In this document: positions 45,008 to 53,945 of the stretch, piece by piece
Layout of the letters: each line of letters begins with the position of its first letter
Numbering within the stretch: position 1 is the stretch's first letter
Source of the DNA: Williamsia faeni
GTDB lineage: Bacteria > Actinomycetota > Actinomycetes > Mycobacteriales > Mycobacteriaceae
Direction: 5' to 3'
DNA: 64,000 nt
NCBI GenBank assembly: GCA_003202005.1
Contig: QJJF01000001.1
Span: 961,099-1,025,098 of the forward strand
Program-made: the position numbers and the translations under genes
The notes under the pieces: generated by a model
Database searches by the model: none
What the model saw: the letters and a program-made list of their open reading frames with translations, nothing else
Told to the model about the DNA's origin: nothing

Positions 45008-45502
45008 TCAGGCGGCGGCGAGCAATGCTGCCGCGCGTTCGCGCGCCATCGTCAGGACCTGCGGATTCCCGGAGTTCCAGAGAACTGTCAGCTGCTTGCG
45101 GCAGATCTTCCACTCACCATCAACCCGCACAACGGAATCGGTGTAGTACCCGCCGATGGTGAACATCGCGTCACCTGCCGTGTTCGGCAGGACGTGCTCG
45201 GCGCGCACATAGGAGATGACCGTACCGCGGTCACCGTCGACGGTGATGTCGAGGTTCGACAGGAAATGTTGCGACGCAGTCAATCCGGGAAAGAGCATCC
45301 GGCCGCGCTGCACCCAGTCGTCCGCCTTGAACGGGCCTGCGTTGCCCGGCCGATAGCTGCTGTAGTCGATCTCGATCTCTTCGGTGAACACCGACCGGTA
45401 GAGCTCCCAATCGCGAAGGTCGATACCGCGTGCGAAACGCGCCATCAGTCCGGTGATCTCACGATGTGCGGTGTTCAGGTCTGCGTCACTGGTCATCGGC
45501 AT
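45008..45502 (-). CDS. SnoaL/NTF2-like protein
   Basis: 164 residues. EITGLMARFARGIDLRDWELYRSVFTEEIEIDYSSY and VDGEWKICRKQLTVLWNSG are typical of SnoaL-like NTF2-fold proteins, which act as isomerases, cyclases, hydratases or dehydrases in catabolism of steroids, terpenes and aromatics. The catalytic residues are not fixed across the family, so the reaction is open. It lies 27 nt after the aldehyde dehydrogenase gene in a two-gene operon. Confidence 0.8.
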   Translation of the reverse strand: MPMTSDADLNTAHREITGLMARFARGIDLRDWELYRSVFTEEIEIDYSSYRPGNAGPFKADDWVQRGRMLFPGLTASQHFLSNLDITVDGDRGTVISYVRAEHVLPNTAGDAMFTIGGYYTDSVVRVDGEWKICRKQLTVLWNSGNPQVLTMARERAAALLAAA

Positions 45503-45529
45503 ATCACTTTCGTCGTCGGTTCTGGGGTG

Positions 45530-46963
45530 TCACGAGGGAAGCTGGAGGGAGATCGTCTCGAAGTACTCGTCGAGTCCGTCCGGACCCAGCTCGCGGCCGA
45601 TCCCTGACTTCTTCATCCCACCGAACGGTGCCAACGGATTGAACCGGCCACCGTTGATCGAGACCTGACCTGTTCGCAGCCGGCGCGCGATCGCGATCGC
45701 CGCATCGTCATCGGCCGCAAAGACCCCGCCCGAGAGCCCATAGTCGGAATCGTTGGCGATGCTGACCGCCTCGTCGACGCCCTCATAGGCGATGACGGCC
45801 AGGACCGGACCGAAGACCTCTTCACGCGCGATCGCCGCGTTGTTGTCGATACGGCTCACCACCGTGGGTCGCACAAAGAATCCGGTCTGCAACCGCTCGT
45901 CCAGGTCGGCCGGTTCTCCGGGACCGCCGACGAGGAAGTGCGCGTCGGCAGGTACCTCGGAGAGAAGCTTGAGAACCGTCTGCTGTTGCTCGCGCGATGC
46001 CATCGGCCCGATGTCGACCGTCTCGTCCAGTGGATCCCCGACCCGTTGAGATCCCACCAGTTCGACCAGCTTTGCCTCGACCTGCTCGAGCCGGTCGACC
46101 GGGATGAGCAACCGGGTGGTGGCGGCACAGGTTTGCCCGTTGTTGATGTAGCAACTCCGGACCGCCGCCGTGACCGCTGCATCGACATCGGCGTCCGGCG
46201 CAACGATGAAGGCCGACTTGCCGCCGAGTTCGAGGGTCACTTTCTTGATGTCGGCTGCAGCTACTTGCCCGACACGGGCGCCGGCGGACGTCGAACCGGT
46301 CAAACTGACGAGGTCGACATCCGGATGTCCGGCCAGTCGCTCCCCGACCCGGCCACCGGCACCGGTGACGACGTTGAGCACGCCCGGGGGCAGGCCCACC
46401 TCGTCGGCGATCTCGGCAACCACGAATGCGGCAAGGGGCGCAACACTGCTCGGCTTCACGACGGTGGTGCAGCCGGCAGCGATCGCCGGCGCGACCTTGG
46501 CCGCGAGCTGGTACAGCGGATAGTTCCAGGGCGTGATCGCCCCGACGACACCGATCCCGACCTTGAGGATCAGCGAGTTACCTCGACGTTCCTCCAGCGG
46601 CGTCTGTTCGAGAATGTCGGCCATCGAGCGGAAGATCGTGACACCCAGCCCGACCTGGACGCTGCGCGAACGCGCGATCGGGGTGCCGACCTCGCGGGCC
46701 ATCATCTCGGCGAGTTCAGTCTCGCGGCCGACCAGCCCGTCGGCGATCTGCCTCAGCACGGCGACGCGGTCGGCGACTGCCGAGTTCGACCACTCACCGA
46801 AGGCCACCCGGGCCGCCGCCACGGCGTTGTCGACGTCGTCTTCCGTGCCTGCCGGCACCGTCGCGAGCAGTTCACCGGTCGCCGCTTCGACGACGCTGAT
46901 CCGTTCATCGCCCGAGGACGGGACCCATTTGCCACCGATGTAGAGCTCGTGCCGATCGTCCAT
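45530..46963 (-). CDS. NAD(P)-dependent aldehyde dehydrogenase
   Basis: About 477 residues. ELYIGGKWVPSSGDE at the start, GAITPWNYPLYQLAAKVAPAIAAGCTTVVKPS (cofactor), LTGSTSAGARVGQVAA, LELGGKSAFI (general-base Glu) and NNGQTCAATTRL with the catalytic Cys. It oxidises an aldehyde to the acid, which the CoA ligases nearby could activate. The start is taken as ATG 46963; ATG 47008 is possible. It is divergent from the PPDK-like operon across the 47042-47074 regulatory sites. Confidence 0.9.
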   Translation of the reverse strand: MDDRHELYIGGKWVPSSGDERISVVEAATGELLATVPAGTEDDVDNAVAAARVAFGEWSNSAVADRVAVLRQIADGLVGRETELAEMMAREVGTPIARSRSVQVGLGVTIFRSMADILEQTPLEERRGNSLILKVGIGVVGAITPWNYPLYQLAAKVAPAIAAGCTTVVKPSSVAPLAAFVVAEIADEVGLPPGVLNVVTGAGGRVGERLAGHPDVDLVSLTGSTSAGARVGQVAAADIKKVTLELGGKSAFIVAPDADVDAAVTAAVRSCYINNGQTCAATTRLLIPVDRLEQVEAKLVELVGSQRVGDPLDETVDIGPMASREQQQTVLKLLSEVPADAHFLVGGPGEPADLDERLQTGFFVRPTVVSRIDNNAAIAREEVFGPVLAVIAYEGVDEAVSIANDSDYGLSGGVFAADDDAAIAIARRLRTGQVSINGGRFNPLAPFGGMKKSGIGRELGPDGLDEYFETISLQLPS

Positions 46964-47041
46964 CCGAGGACTCGCTTTCTCTGCCTGTTCGCCCCGAGTG
47001 GCGGCCATCACACATACCCTAGCCAACTTAGACGAGTCTGT

Positions 47042-47074
47042 GTCAAGTAACTAGCACGTTTCAATTCTGTACAT
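47042..47074. promoter_or_regulatory. Shared promoter elements between aldehyde dehydrogenase and PPDK-like operons
   Basis: GTTACTTGAC on the minus strand (47042-47051), GTTTCAATTC (47058-47067) and TGTACAT (47068-47074). On the minus strand TTGACA inside the first element can serve as -35 of the aldehyde dehydrogenase gene. The same elements occur in the pyc/PEP-utilising promoter in a different order. Confidence 0.5.
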
Positions 47075-47209
47075 ATTTCTGATGGCTTTCTTGACATCCA
47101 CTACTATTTGGGTAGGTTATGAGCACCGTCACAGTCAGGCCCGGTGGCGCGCGTCCGTCACCTGCCAACCAGTCCCCGACCGGGACCCGAACCGTTTTCA
47201 GGAGCACCC

Positions 47210-47833
47210 ATGAACGACCTCGCGACCAACACGCCCGCACCAACCGCTTCGAGTGAACTGGTCGATCTCGTGGTCAAGGGAATGGTCCGTGGGCCGATCA
47301 GTCCGGAGCTGCAGATGGTCATCGATTCCGGTGACGCGATCGCCAAGGGTCCGATGGTGATGCCCACCCCGGCCGGCAAGGCCACTGCGGGCGAGCTGGT
47401 CCGGCTCCCCCAAGGTGGCGAAGAAGAACAGGTCGTCACCGACTTCCTGCACGCCTTCCTGCCCGTCAACCGCCGTCTGCGCGAACTCTGCACGGCCTGG
47501 CAGTGCCGTCCCGATGGTTCGCCCAACGACCACTCCGACCCGCAATACGACGCCGGGATCCGGGATCAACTCGACGACATCCACACCGCGGTCTCGAAGA
47601 TGCTGCGACGTGCGGGCAAGCAGTCCGCACCGCTGCTCGACTACCGCGACCGCCTCGGTGTCGCCCTCGAGCGCTTCGACGGCGGTGACACCGCGTCGCT
47701 GACCTCACCCCTCACCGATGGCTACCACACCGTATGGATGTGGCTTCATCAGCACGTCCTGATGATGCTGGGTGTCAGCCGCGCCGAGGACGAGGCCCTC
47801 GAAGAGAAGCTCGTCCAGGGCAGCGCCGAATGA
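47210..47833 (+). CDS. Unrecognised helical protein paired with PPDK-like gene
   Basis: 207 residues, no signal peptide or membrane helix. A flexible N-terminus (20 residues) is followed by predicted helices, including LVDLVVKGMVRGPISPELQMVIDSG, FLHAFLPVNRRLRELC and YHTVWMWLHQHVLMMLGV. I do not recognise the family. ATG with CAGGAG upstream; its stop overlaps the start of the PPDK-like gene (ATGA), so a 1:1 complex is plausible. It could be an accessory or substrate-binding subunit of the phosphotransferase. Confidence 0.6.
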   Translation: MNDLATNTPAPTASSELVDLVVKGMVRGPISPELQMVIDSGDAIAKGPMVMPTPAGKATAGELVRLPQGGEEEQVVTDFLHAFLPVNRRLRELCTAWQCRPDGSPNDHSDPQYDAGIRDQLDDIHTAVSKMLRRAGKQSAPLLDYRDRLGVALERFDGGDTASLTSPLTDGYHTVWMWLHQHVLMMLGVSRAEDEALEEKLVQGSAE

Positions 47834-50373
47834 CACTGTTCGACAACTCCCTTCACACCGCGACCAGGGTGGCCGTACCCTACGGCCAGGGCCGCGCCCG
47901 CGGTCTGGGCGCCGATGTTCTCGGCGTCCACGGCGTCGAGATGGACAATCTGGTCGCACTCGGACTCCCGGTTGTACCCGGACTGACGGTCCCGATCGGC
48001 TCCGGTACCGGGCTCCAGAATCGGGAGACCGCCAACACCGCGATCGACCTGCTCGAGAAGCTTGCGGTCCGGGGGATCTGGCCCGCCGTGCGCACCGGGC
48101 GTCGCCCCATGCTCATGCACTTGCGTTGCAGCGCACCGGTTCCTGTCTCCGCACTACCTCCGGCGATCTCGGTCATCGGCCTGTCCAGCCGGAACATCGA
48201 CGCGCTCGTCGAGGTCATCGGCCGCGACCGCGACATCTACGACTCGTGGGCCGCCAACCTCCGCTTCGTCGCCGAGGGCGCGCTGGACGTCGACGTGGAC
48301 GATCTGGACGATCTCGACGACGACCACCCCGACAGCCGGACGCGGGTTCCCGCGTTGCTCGAACTCATCGAGAACACCACCGGTGCACCATTTCCCGCCG
48401 ATCCGGCCGAACAACTCGGGTTGGCTGCCAAGGCCATGCTCGCCCGCTGGGCTTCGCCGCGCGGACAGCGGGTACGCAAGGCACTGTCGCTGCCCGACGA
48501 TCTCGGCATCGCCCTGCACGTTCGGGCGCTGCGACTCGGGTCGTGGAACGAGTCCGGGTATGGCTCGGCGATCAGTCGCGATCTCGAGACCGGAAAGTAC
48601 TCGCCACACGGCGTCTTCCATCTCGGGGTCCGTCGGGCCGACCCGAATCCGGGTCCCGGTGAGTCGCTCGGGCACACCCCCGGTGGCATCCAGATCCTCG
48701 ACCAGATCTTCGCGACGCTCGAACCCCACCTGCGTGGCGTCGCGGAGATCGAGTTCGAGGTCCGCGACCGCCAACTTGCCCTGCTCAGCGCCGGTGCCCT
48801 CGAACATCCTGGGCCACGGGCGGTCACCAACCTCGCCGTCGATCTCGCGAACGCGAACTCGATCGACCGGAGTGAGGCCGTGCGCATGCTCGAACCCGAC
48901 CTCATGCAGGATCTTCTCCACGCCCAACTGAAACTCACCGGCGGTGAACAGCTCCTGGCCCGCGGGTTGCCGGCTTCGCCCGGAGCCGCAACCGGCGAGA
49001 TCGCGTTGTCCAGTGAGCGCGCACTACAGCTTGCCGCCCAGGGCAAAGACGTCATCCTGGTCGCTTCCGAAACCAGTCCGGCCGATGTCCCGGCCCTGAT
49101 GGCGGCCACCGCGGTCGTGACCTCCAACGGCGGGCTCGCCTCGCATGCCGCCGTGGTCGCCCGCGGCGCCGGACGACCCGCGGTCTGCGGTGCCACGACG
49201 CTGCGCATCGACGCCGGAGCCGGAACGGTCTCCGCCGACGGCACCACCCTGTCCGAAGGTGACACGGTGTCGGTCAACGGCCGCACCGGCGACATCTACT
49301 GCGGCACCGTCTCCATCCGTCCCGCCGAACCCTCCGCGGAGCTCGAGGTACTGCTGGGCTGGGCCGATGAGATCCGGCAGCTACGGGTCCGCACCAATGC
49401 CGACAACGCCGAAGACGCCGCCACCGCATTTCGACTCGGCGCCGAGGGAATCGGTCTGTGCCGCACCGAACATCAATTCCTCGGGCCGCAGCTGCCTCTG
49501 GTCCAGCGGCTGGTTCTCGCCGAGTCCGAGGCCGAGGAGATCGAGGCCATCGAGGCGTTGACCGCCGTTCAGCAGAGCGACTTCACCGACCTGTTGCGCG
49601 TCGTCGGGGATCGGCCGATCACCGTTCGGCTCCTCGACGCGCCGCTTCACGAATTCCTGCCCTCCGACGGTGAATACCGGGACGCGGCACAGGCCGAAAG
49701 AGCCGCGGCCACACATGAATCCAACCCGATGCTCGGTCTTCGAGGAGTTCGTTACGCGATGGTGCAGCAGCGGCTGTATCCCGCGCAGGCCGAGGCGCTG
49801 TTCCGGGCGTGGGTAACAGTGCGCGCCGAGGGCCTGACGCCGGTACTCGAGGTCATGATCCCGTTGGTCTCGCTACCCGGCGAACTCGAAAAGGCCATCG
49901 AGCAGGTCCATCAGGCGGCCGAGGTCGTCGCGGCCGATACCGGGGTCCAGGTCCCGTATCTCGTGGGCAGCATGGTCGAAACCCCGCGCGCGGCACTTCT
50001 CGCCGAATCTCTCGTCGAGCACGCACAGTTCATGTCGTTCGGGACCAACGACCTCACGCAGCTGACCTACGGGTTCTCCCGCGACGACGTCGAGAAGACG
50101 ATGCTCGTGCACTACCTGGAGCACGGCCTGCTCACCGACAGCCCATTCGCGGTCCTCGACAGCGACGGCGTGGGCGCGCTCGTCTCGATGGCCGCGCGCG
50201 CCGCCCGTGCGGCCCGGCCCGGCGTCAAACTCGGAGTCTGCGGCGAGCACGGCGGCGACCCGGCGTCCATCTCCTTCCTGAACAAGGTTGGCCTGGACTA
50301 TGTCTCGTGCTCCCCACGCCGCGTTCCCGTCGCCCGACTGGCAGCGGCCCACGCCGCCCTCGAAGAAGAGTGA
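47830..50373 (+). CDS. Pyruvate phosphate dikinase-like protein with degraded ATP site
   Basis: 847 residues, near full PPDK length. Catalytic parts that are intact: GGLASHAAVVARGAGRPAVCG with His439; the PEP/pyruvate barrel GAEGIGLCRTEHQF, ESNPMLGLRGVRY, VGSMVETPRAAL, SFGTNDLTQLTYGFSRDD and CGEHGGDP with Cys804. The N-terminal nucleotide domain is recognisable (LGLPVVPG, LRCSAPVPVSALP) but lacks the PPDK lysine of GGKG (HG here), and the LQTR end of that domain reads LLSA. It may need an outside phosphoryl donor or use PEP only. Coupled to the small gene before it; the acyl-CoA dehydrogenase follows at 5 nt. Confidence 0.78.
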   Translation: MTLFDNSLHTATRVAVPYGQGRARGLGADVLGVHGVEMDNLVALGLPVVPGLTVPIGSGTGLQNRETANTAIDLLEKLAVRGIWPAVRTGRRPMLMHLRCSAPVPVSALPPAISVIGLSSRNIDALVEVIGRDRDIYDSWAANLRFVAEGALDVDVDDLDDLDDDHPDSRTRVPALLELIENTTGAPFPADPAEQLGLAAKAMLARWASPRGQRVRKALSLPDDLGIALHVRALRLGSWNESGYGSAISRDLETGKYSPHGVFHLGVRRADPNPGPGESLGHTPGGIQILDQIFATLEPHLRGVAEIEFEVRDRQLALLSAGALEHPGPRAVTNLAVDLANANSIDRSEAVRMLEPDLMQDLLHAQLKLTGGEQLLARGLPASPGAATGEIALSSERALQLAAQGKDVILVASETSPADVPALMAATAVVTSNGGLASHAAVVARGAGRPAVCGATTLRIDAGAGTVSADGTTLSEGDTVSVNGRTGDIYCGTVSIRPAEPSAELEVLLGWADEIRQLRVRTNADNAEDAATAFRLGAEGIGLCRTEHQFLGPQLPLVQRLVLAESEAEEIEAIEALTAVQQSDFTDLLRVVGDRPITVRLLDAPLHEFLPSDGEYRDAAQAERAAATHESNPMLGLRGVRYAMVQQRLYPAQAEALFRAWVTVRAEGLTPVLEVMIPLVSLPGELEKAIEQVHQAAEVVAADTGVQVPYLVGSMVETPRAALLAESLVEHAQFMSFGTNDLTQLTYGFSRDDVEKTMLVHYLEHGLLTDSPFAVLDSDGVGALVSMAARAARAARPGVKLGVCGEHGGDPASISFLNKVGLDYVSCSPRRVPVARLAAAHAALEEE

Positions 50374-50378
50374 ACTCG

Positions 50379-51449
50379 ATGAGTACCGAACTGGACGACC
50401 TGCGGGCGGCCGTACACGCCGCGGCAACCGAACTCGGCGGTCCGGACCTGTGTCGCCGCCTCGACCCGAACGGTTCCGGATGGGACGAGCCCGCGTGGTC
50501 GGTCCTGGCCGAACAGATCGGCGTCAGTGCGATCGGACTACCCGAATCCGTCGGCGGCATCGGTGGTTTGGCCGAACTGGTTGTCGTTGCCGAGGAACTC
50601 GGCGCAGCGCTGCTGCCGGTGCCGTTCCTGTCCTCCGTCCTCGCCGGCCAGGTACTCATCCGGGTCAACGATGCCGAAGATGTACTCACGAGCATTGCCG
50701 AAGGGACGCCGGCCGCGTTTGCCGGACTGAATCGCCAGGGATGGTGGTCACCGGACGACACCCTGTTCACCGCAACAGAGTCAGATGATCGATGGCAGCT
50801 CGACGGTCACGCGCCGGCGGTTGTCGGTGCCGAGGCCGCCCCCTGGATCGTCGTCGTCGCAGATACCGAATCCGGGCCCGACATCTTCGCCGTCGAGGCA
50901 CCGCGCGATGGAGTCCTGATCTCCCCGCTGGAAACCCTCGATCTGTCGCGCGCCCAGGCATCGGTCACCCTGTCGAAGGCATCGGCCCGACGCCTGACGA
51001 CGGGTGGAACAGCTTCCGCCGCAGTCTTTCCCGCACTCGATGTCGCCTGCATCGTGCTGGCGGCAGAGCAGCTCGGTGGGGCACAGGCGAGCCTCGACAA
51101 CACCGTCGCCTACGTCAAGGAACGCCGCCAGTTCGGACGGGAGATCGGCAGCTTCCAGGCCGTCAAACACACCCTTGCCGACCTGTTGGTGCTCGTCGAG
51201 TCGAGTCGCTCTGCCATCACCCGGGCCGTCGATGCGGATGACCTAGCCGAGGCGAGTGCAGTGGCCCGCGCCTGGTGCTCGGACGCCTACCGCACGGTCA
51301 CCGCCGAAGCCGTCCAACTCCACGGTGGAATCGGGTTCACCTGGGAACACAACTGCCACCTGTACTTTCGCCGGGCCCGGGCTGACGCCCAACTCCTCGG
51401 CGGGTCAGCGATGCACCGCGAACGTCTGGCCGCCGCCCTCGCCTGGTGA
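50379..51449 (+). CDS. Acyl-CoA dehydrogenase, short subunit
   Basis: 356 residues. IGLPESVGGIGGLAELVVVAEELG (N-terminal domain), then a short middle, then RRQFGREIGSFQAVKHTLADLLVLVE and QLHGGIGFTWEHNCHLYFRRARADAQLL. This is the reduced form that works as half of a heteromeric dehydrogenase. It is paralogous to 26680-27741. The likely partner is the long-subunit gene at 51527-52777, which is on the opposite strand, converging across a hairpin. Last gene of the PPDK-like operon. Confidence 0.88.
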   Translation: MSTELDDLRAAVHAAATELGGPDLCRRLDPNGSGWDEPAWSVLAEQIGVSAIGLPESVGGIGGLAELVVVAEELGAALLPVPFLSSVLAGQVLIRVNDAEDVLTSIAEGTPAAFAGLNRQGWWSPDDTLFTATESDDRWQLDGHAPAVVGAEAAPWIVVVADTESGPDIFAVEAPRDGVLISPLETLDLSRAQASVTLSKASARRLTTGGTASAAVFPALDVACIVLAAEQLGGAQASLDNTVAYVKERRQFGREIGSFQAVKHTLADLLVLVESSRSAITRAVDADDLAEASAVARAWCSDAYRTVTAEAVQLHGGIGFTWEHNCHLYFRRARADAQLLGGSAMHRERLAAALAW

Positions 51450-51452
51450 CCG

Positions 51453-51517
51453 CCGATTTTGGTGGGTTTTGGCGTGCAAACCCGCAGGTCAGCCTCACCA
51501 AAACCCACCAAAATCGG
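51453..51517. terminator. Perfect 20-bp inverted repeat between convergent acyl-CoA dehydrogenases
   Basis: Arms CCGATTTTGGTGGGTTTTGG (51453-51472) and its exact complement (51498-51517), 25-nt loop. T-rich tracts are inside the arms. Likely bidirectional terminator. Confidence 0.75.
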
Positions 51518-51526
51518 AAGTCGGGG

Positions 51527-52777
51527 TCAGCGCTTGTCGCGCTGCGACCATGGTTGGTCGCGGTTCTCGCGGGGTTCCGGCGGGAGACCGAGGACCCGCT
51601 CGCCGATGATGTTGCGCTGGATCTGGTCGGTGCCACCGGCGAGGCGGTAACCCGGACTACCCAGAAGATGCTCGGTCCACGCGAACTGATCGTGATCGAT
51701 GTCCGCAGTGATGTTGTTGCCCAGCAGATCTGCCGCGATCTCGCCGATTCGGCCCAGGACGTCCGACGCCATCAACTTGCCAACCGACGCCGCCGGACCC
51801 GGTGACTTCCCGGCTGCGGCGGCCCGGGCAACCCGATCGGCGGTCGCTGCCCGTAGCTCGGAACGGATGTAGACGTCGGCGATGTTCTGACGCACCAACG
51901 GATCGTCGGCCATGCCGAGGGACTGCGCGAGTTCGACGAGTTCGGCGACCGAGCCGCCCTTCTTCCGGGTGACCGAACCCGACGCGGTGCGCTCGAAAGC
52001 CAGTGTGGCGTTCGCGACCTTCCACCCCTGCCCGACCTCACCGAGACGCATGCTGTCCGAGACCCGCACGTTCTGGAGGAATACCTCGTTGAACGAGCTG
52101 CCACCACTCATCTGGCGGATGGGCCGGATCTCCACACCGGGTGCGTCCAGTGAGATCAGAAATGCTGTGATCCCTTTGTGTTTCGGCACATCCGGATCGG
52201 TGCGTGCCAGCAGCATGCCCAGATCGGCGAACCGCGCACCCGACGACCACACCTTCTGTCCGTTGAACACCCATTCGTTGCCCTCGCGGACACCCCGGCA
52301 GCTCAGCGCCGCCAGATCGGAGCCGGCGCCGGGTTCGCTGAAGAGCTGACACGCCAGCAGGTCGGTCCGCAGCAGCGGATTCGCATAGGCGATGCGCTGT
52401 TCCTCGGTGCCGAACATGGCCACGGCAGGTCCGACCAGACCTGTTGTGACGCTGATCAGTTCGGTCGACGGCGGGACCTCGAAGTCTCGCTCGGCCTGTG
52501 CGATGGCGGATGCGAACGACGCCGGCAGCCCCCGCCCACCGTGCTCGACTGCCAACGTGACCGCGCCGTAGCCGGCATCAAAACGCCGTCGCCGATAGTC
52601 GCGCACCGCGTTCAGCAATTGCAACTCGTCCTCATCGGACAGATTTCGGAAGACCGCGAGGTCGGGTTTGTCGCGTGAGGACTGCGTCGAACGCGGTGCG
52701 AACATGGACGACAGCCAGGCACGTACCTCCTCGGAGAAGTCCGAGAGTTCCGGTACCTGATCGAGTGTTCTTGTCAC
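51527..52777 (-). CDS. Acyl-CoA dehydrogenase, long subunit
   Basis: 416 residues. LLACQLFSEPGAGSDLAALSCRG, QKVWSSGARFADLGMLLARTD, QMSGGSSFNEVFL and SPGYRLAGGTDQIQRNIIGERVLGLPPEPR match the long subunit at 25439-26671 closely, indicating a duplicated alpha-beta system. It contributes to 2,3-dehydrogenation of an acyl-CoA intermediate. Last gene of the six-gene minus-strand operon with thiolase, DUF35 and 2-oxoacid dehydrogenase genes; 16 nt after the thiolase. Confidence 0.9.
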   Translation of the reverse strand: MTRTLDQVPELSDFSEEVRAWLSSMFAPRSTQSSRDKPDLAVFRNLSDEDELQLLNAVRDYRRRRFDAGYGAVTLAVEHGGRGLPASFASAIAQAERDFEVPPSTELISVTTGLVGPAVAMFGTEEQRIAYANPLLRTDLLACQLFSEPGAGSDLAALSCRGVREGNEWVFNGQKVWSSGARFADLGMLLARTDPDVPKHKGITAFLISLDAPGVEIRPIRQMSGGSSFNEVFLQNVRVSDSMRLGEVGQGWKVANATLAFERTASGSVTRKKGGSVAELVELAQSLGMADDPLVRQNIADVYIRSELRAATADRVARAAAAGKSPGPAASVGKLMASDVLGRIGEIAADLLGNNITADIDHDQFAWTEHLLGSPGYRLAGGTDQIQRNIIGERVLGLPPEPRENRDQPWSQRDKR

Positions 52778-52793
52778 TGGATGCCTTTCGTGA

Positions 52794-53945
52794 TCACGCT
52801 GTCAGGACCGTGCAGGCGGACAGCCCCGGCGCACCGTAGACGTGGGTGAAGCCGACAACCGGTCCACCCGGGACCTGATTGCCCTCGGCCCGGCCCTGCA
52901 GCTGCCGCACCACTTCATGGACCTGCCGGAGACCGGAGGCCCCGATGGGTTCGCCGCCGGCCAGGCAGCCACCGTCGGTATTGATCGGCAGGCTGCCGTC
53001 ATGGTGGGTGGCACCGGACGCCAGCAGCTTTCCCTGCTCGCCGTGCGCACACAACCCGGTTTCGGCCATGTGGATGATCTCCGAGCCGGAGTCGGTGTCC
53101 TGCAACTGGGCGACCTGCACATCGGCCGGCGCAACGCCGGCACCGGCGAAGGCGGCCGCGGCCGCATCGATGCTCGGACTGTGGATTGGGTCGGTGTGTA
53201 GCCATGGCGAGAAGACCTCGAACGAACCGAACCGTCGGGTCCGGACTTCGACCGCGGCGAGCCGGATCGGCTTGTCGCACATGTCGTATGCGCGGTCACC
53301 GCGGGCCAGGATCAACCCGACCCCGCCTTCTCCCGGTGAGCAGAACATGTACTGGGTGAGCGGATCGTTCACCGGTGCCGACGCGAGTACCTGTTCGGCC
53401 GTCAAGGGTTTGCGTCGCCAGGCCATCGGATGCGCTGCGCCGTTGGCGAATGCCCGTTCGGACACCGCGGCCAAGGCCTGTTCGTCGAGTCCGTGTTCAT
53501 GGAAGTAGCGTCTGGTCTTCATCGCGAAATACTGCGTGGTGACCATCATTCCGGTGCGGGCATACCACTGGCCGAGACCGTAGGCCGCGGGATCGGTGCC
53601 GAAGGCACCCCGTGGGTGCTTGTCGAATCCGACCACCGCAACCACATTCGCCCGCTGCGACGTCAACATGTCGGTTGCCGTCGACAGCGCGACTCCTCCG
53701 GTGGCGCAACCGTTCTTGACGGTGGTGAACGGAATTCCGGTCAGACCGAGGCGCGACACCAGCGAATCGGGTTTGCCCGAGACGTTGCTGCCACCGACGG
53801 CGGCGTCCACGTCGGACCAGCCGATCTTTGCATCGGCCAACGCGGCCCGCAGAGCGTGTTCGCCCATGTCCATACCGGAGACACCGTCGTGCCGCCCGAA
53901 GGCATGCATTCCGGCGCCGACCACGTAGATGTCGGACGCACTCAT
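52794..53945 (-). CDS. Thiolase-superfamily lipid-transfer protein (SCP-x/Ltp-like)
   Basis: 383 residues. The nucleophile segment is VKNGCATGGVALSTATDM with Cys80. The C-terminal half has GEGGVGLILARGD, INTDGGCLAGGEPIGASGLRQVHE and GFTHVYGAPGLSACTVL. It overlaps the DUF35 gene by 4 nt. In steroid and branched-chain catabolism such pairs (Ltp2 with a DUF35 partner) act as retro-aldolases, while others are true thiolases; the sequence alone does not decide. It would cleave an acyl-CoA chain in the last step of side-chain shortening. Confidence 0.86.
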   Translation of the reverse strand: MSASDIYVVGAGMHAFGRHDGVSGMDMGEHALRAALADAKIGWSDVDAAVGGSNVSGKPDSLVSRLGLTGIPFTTVKNGCATGGVALSTATDMLTSQRANVVAVVGFDKHPRGAFGTDPAAYGLGQWYARTGMMVTTQYFAMKTRRYFHEHGLDEQALAAVSERAFANGAAHPMAWRRKPLTAEQVLASAPVNDPLTQYMFCSPGEGGVGLILARGDRAYDMCDKPIRLAAVEVRTRRFGSFEVFSPWLHTDPIHSPSIDAAAAAFAGAGVAPADVQVAQLQDTDSGSEIIHMAETGLCAHGEQGKLLASGATHHDGSLPINTDGGCLAGGEPIGASGLRQVHEVVRQLQGRAEGNQVPGGPVVGFTHVYGAPGLSACTVLTA

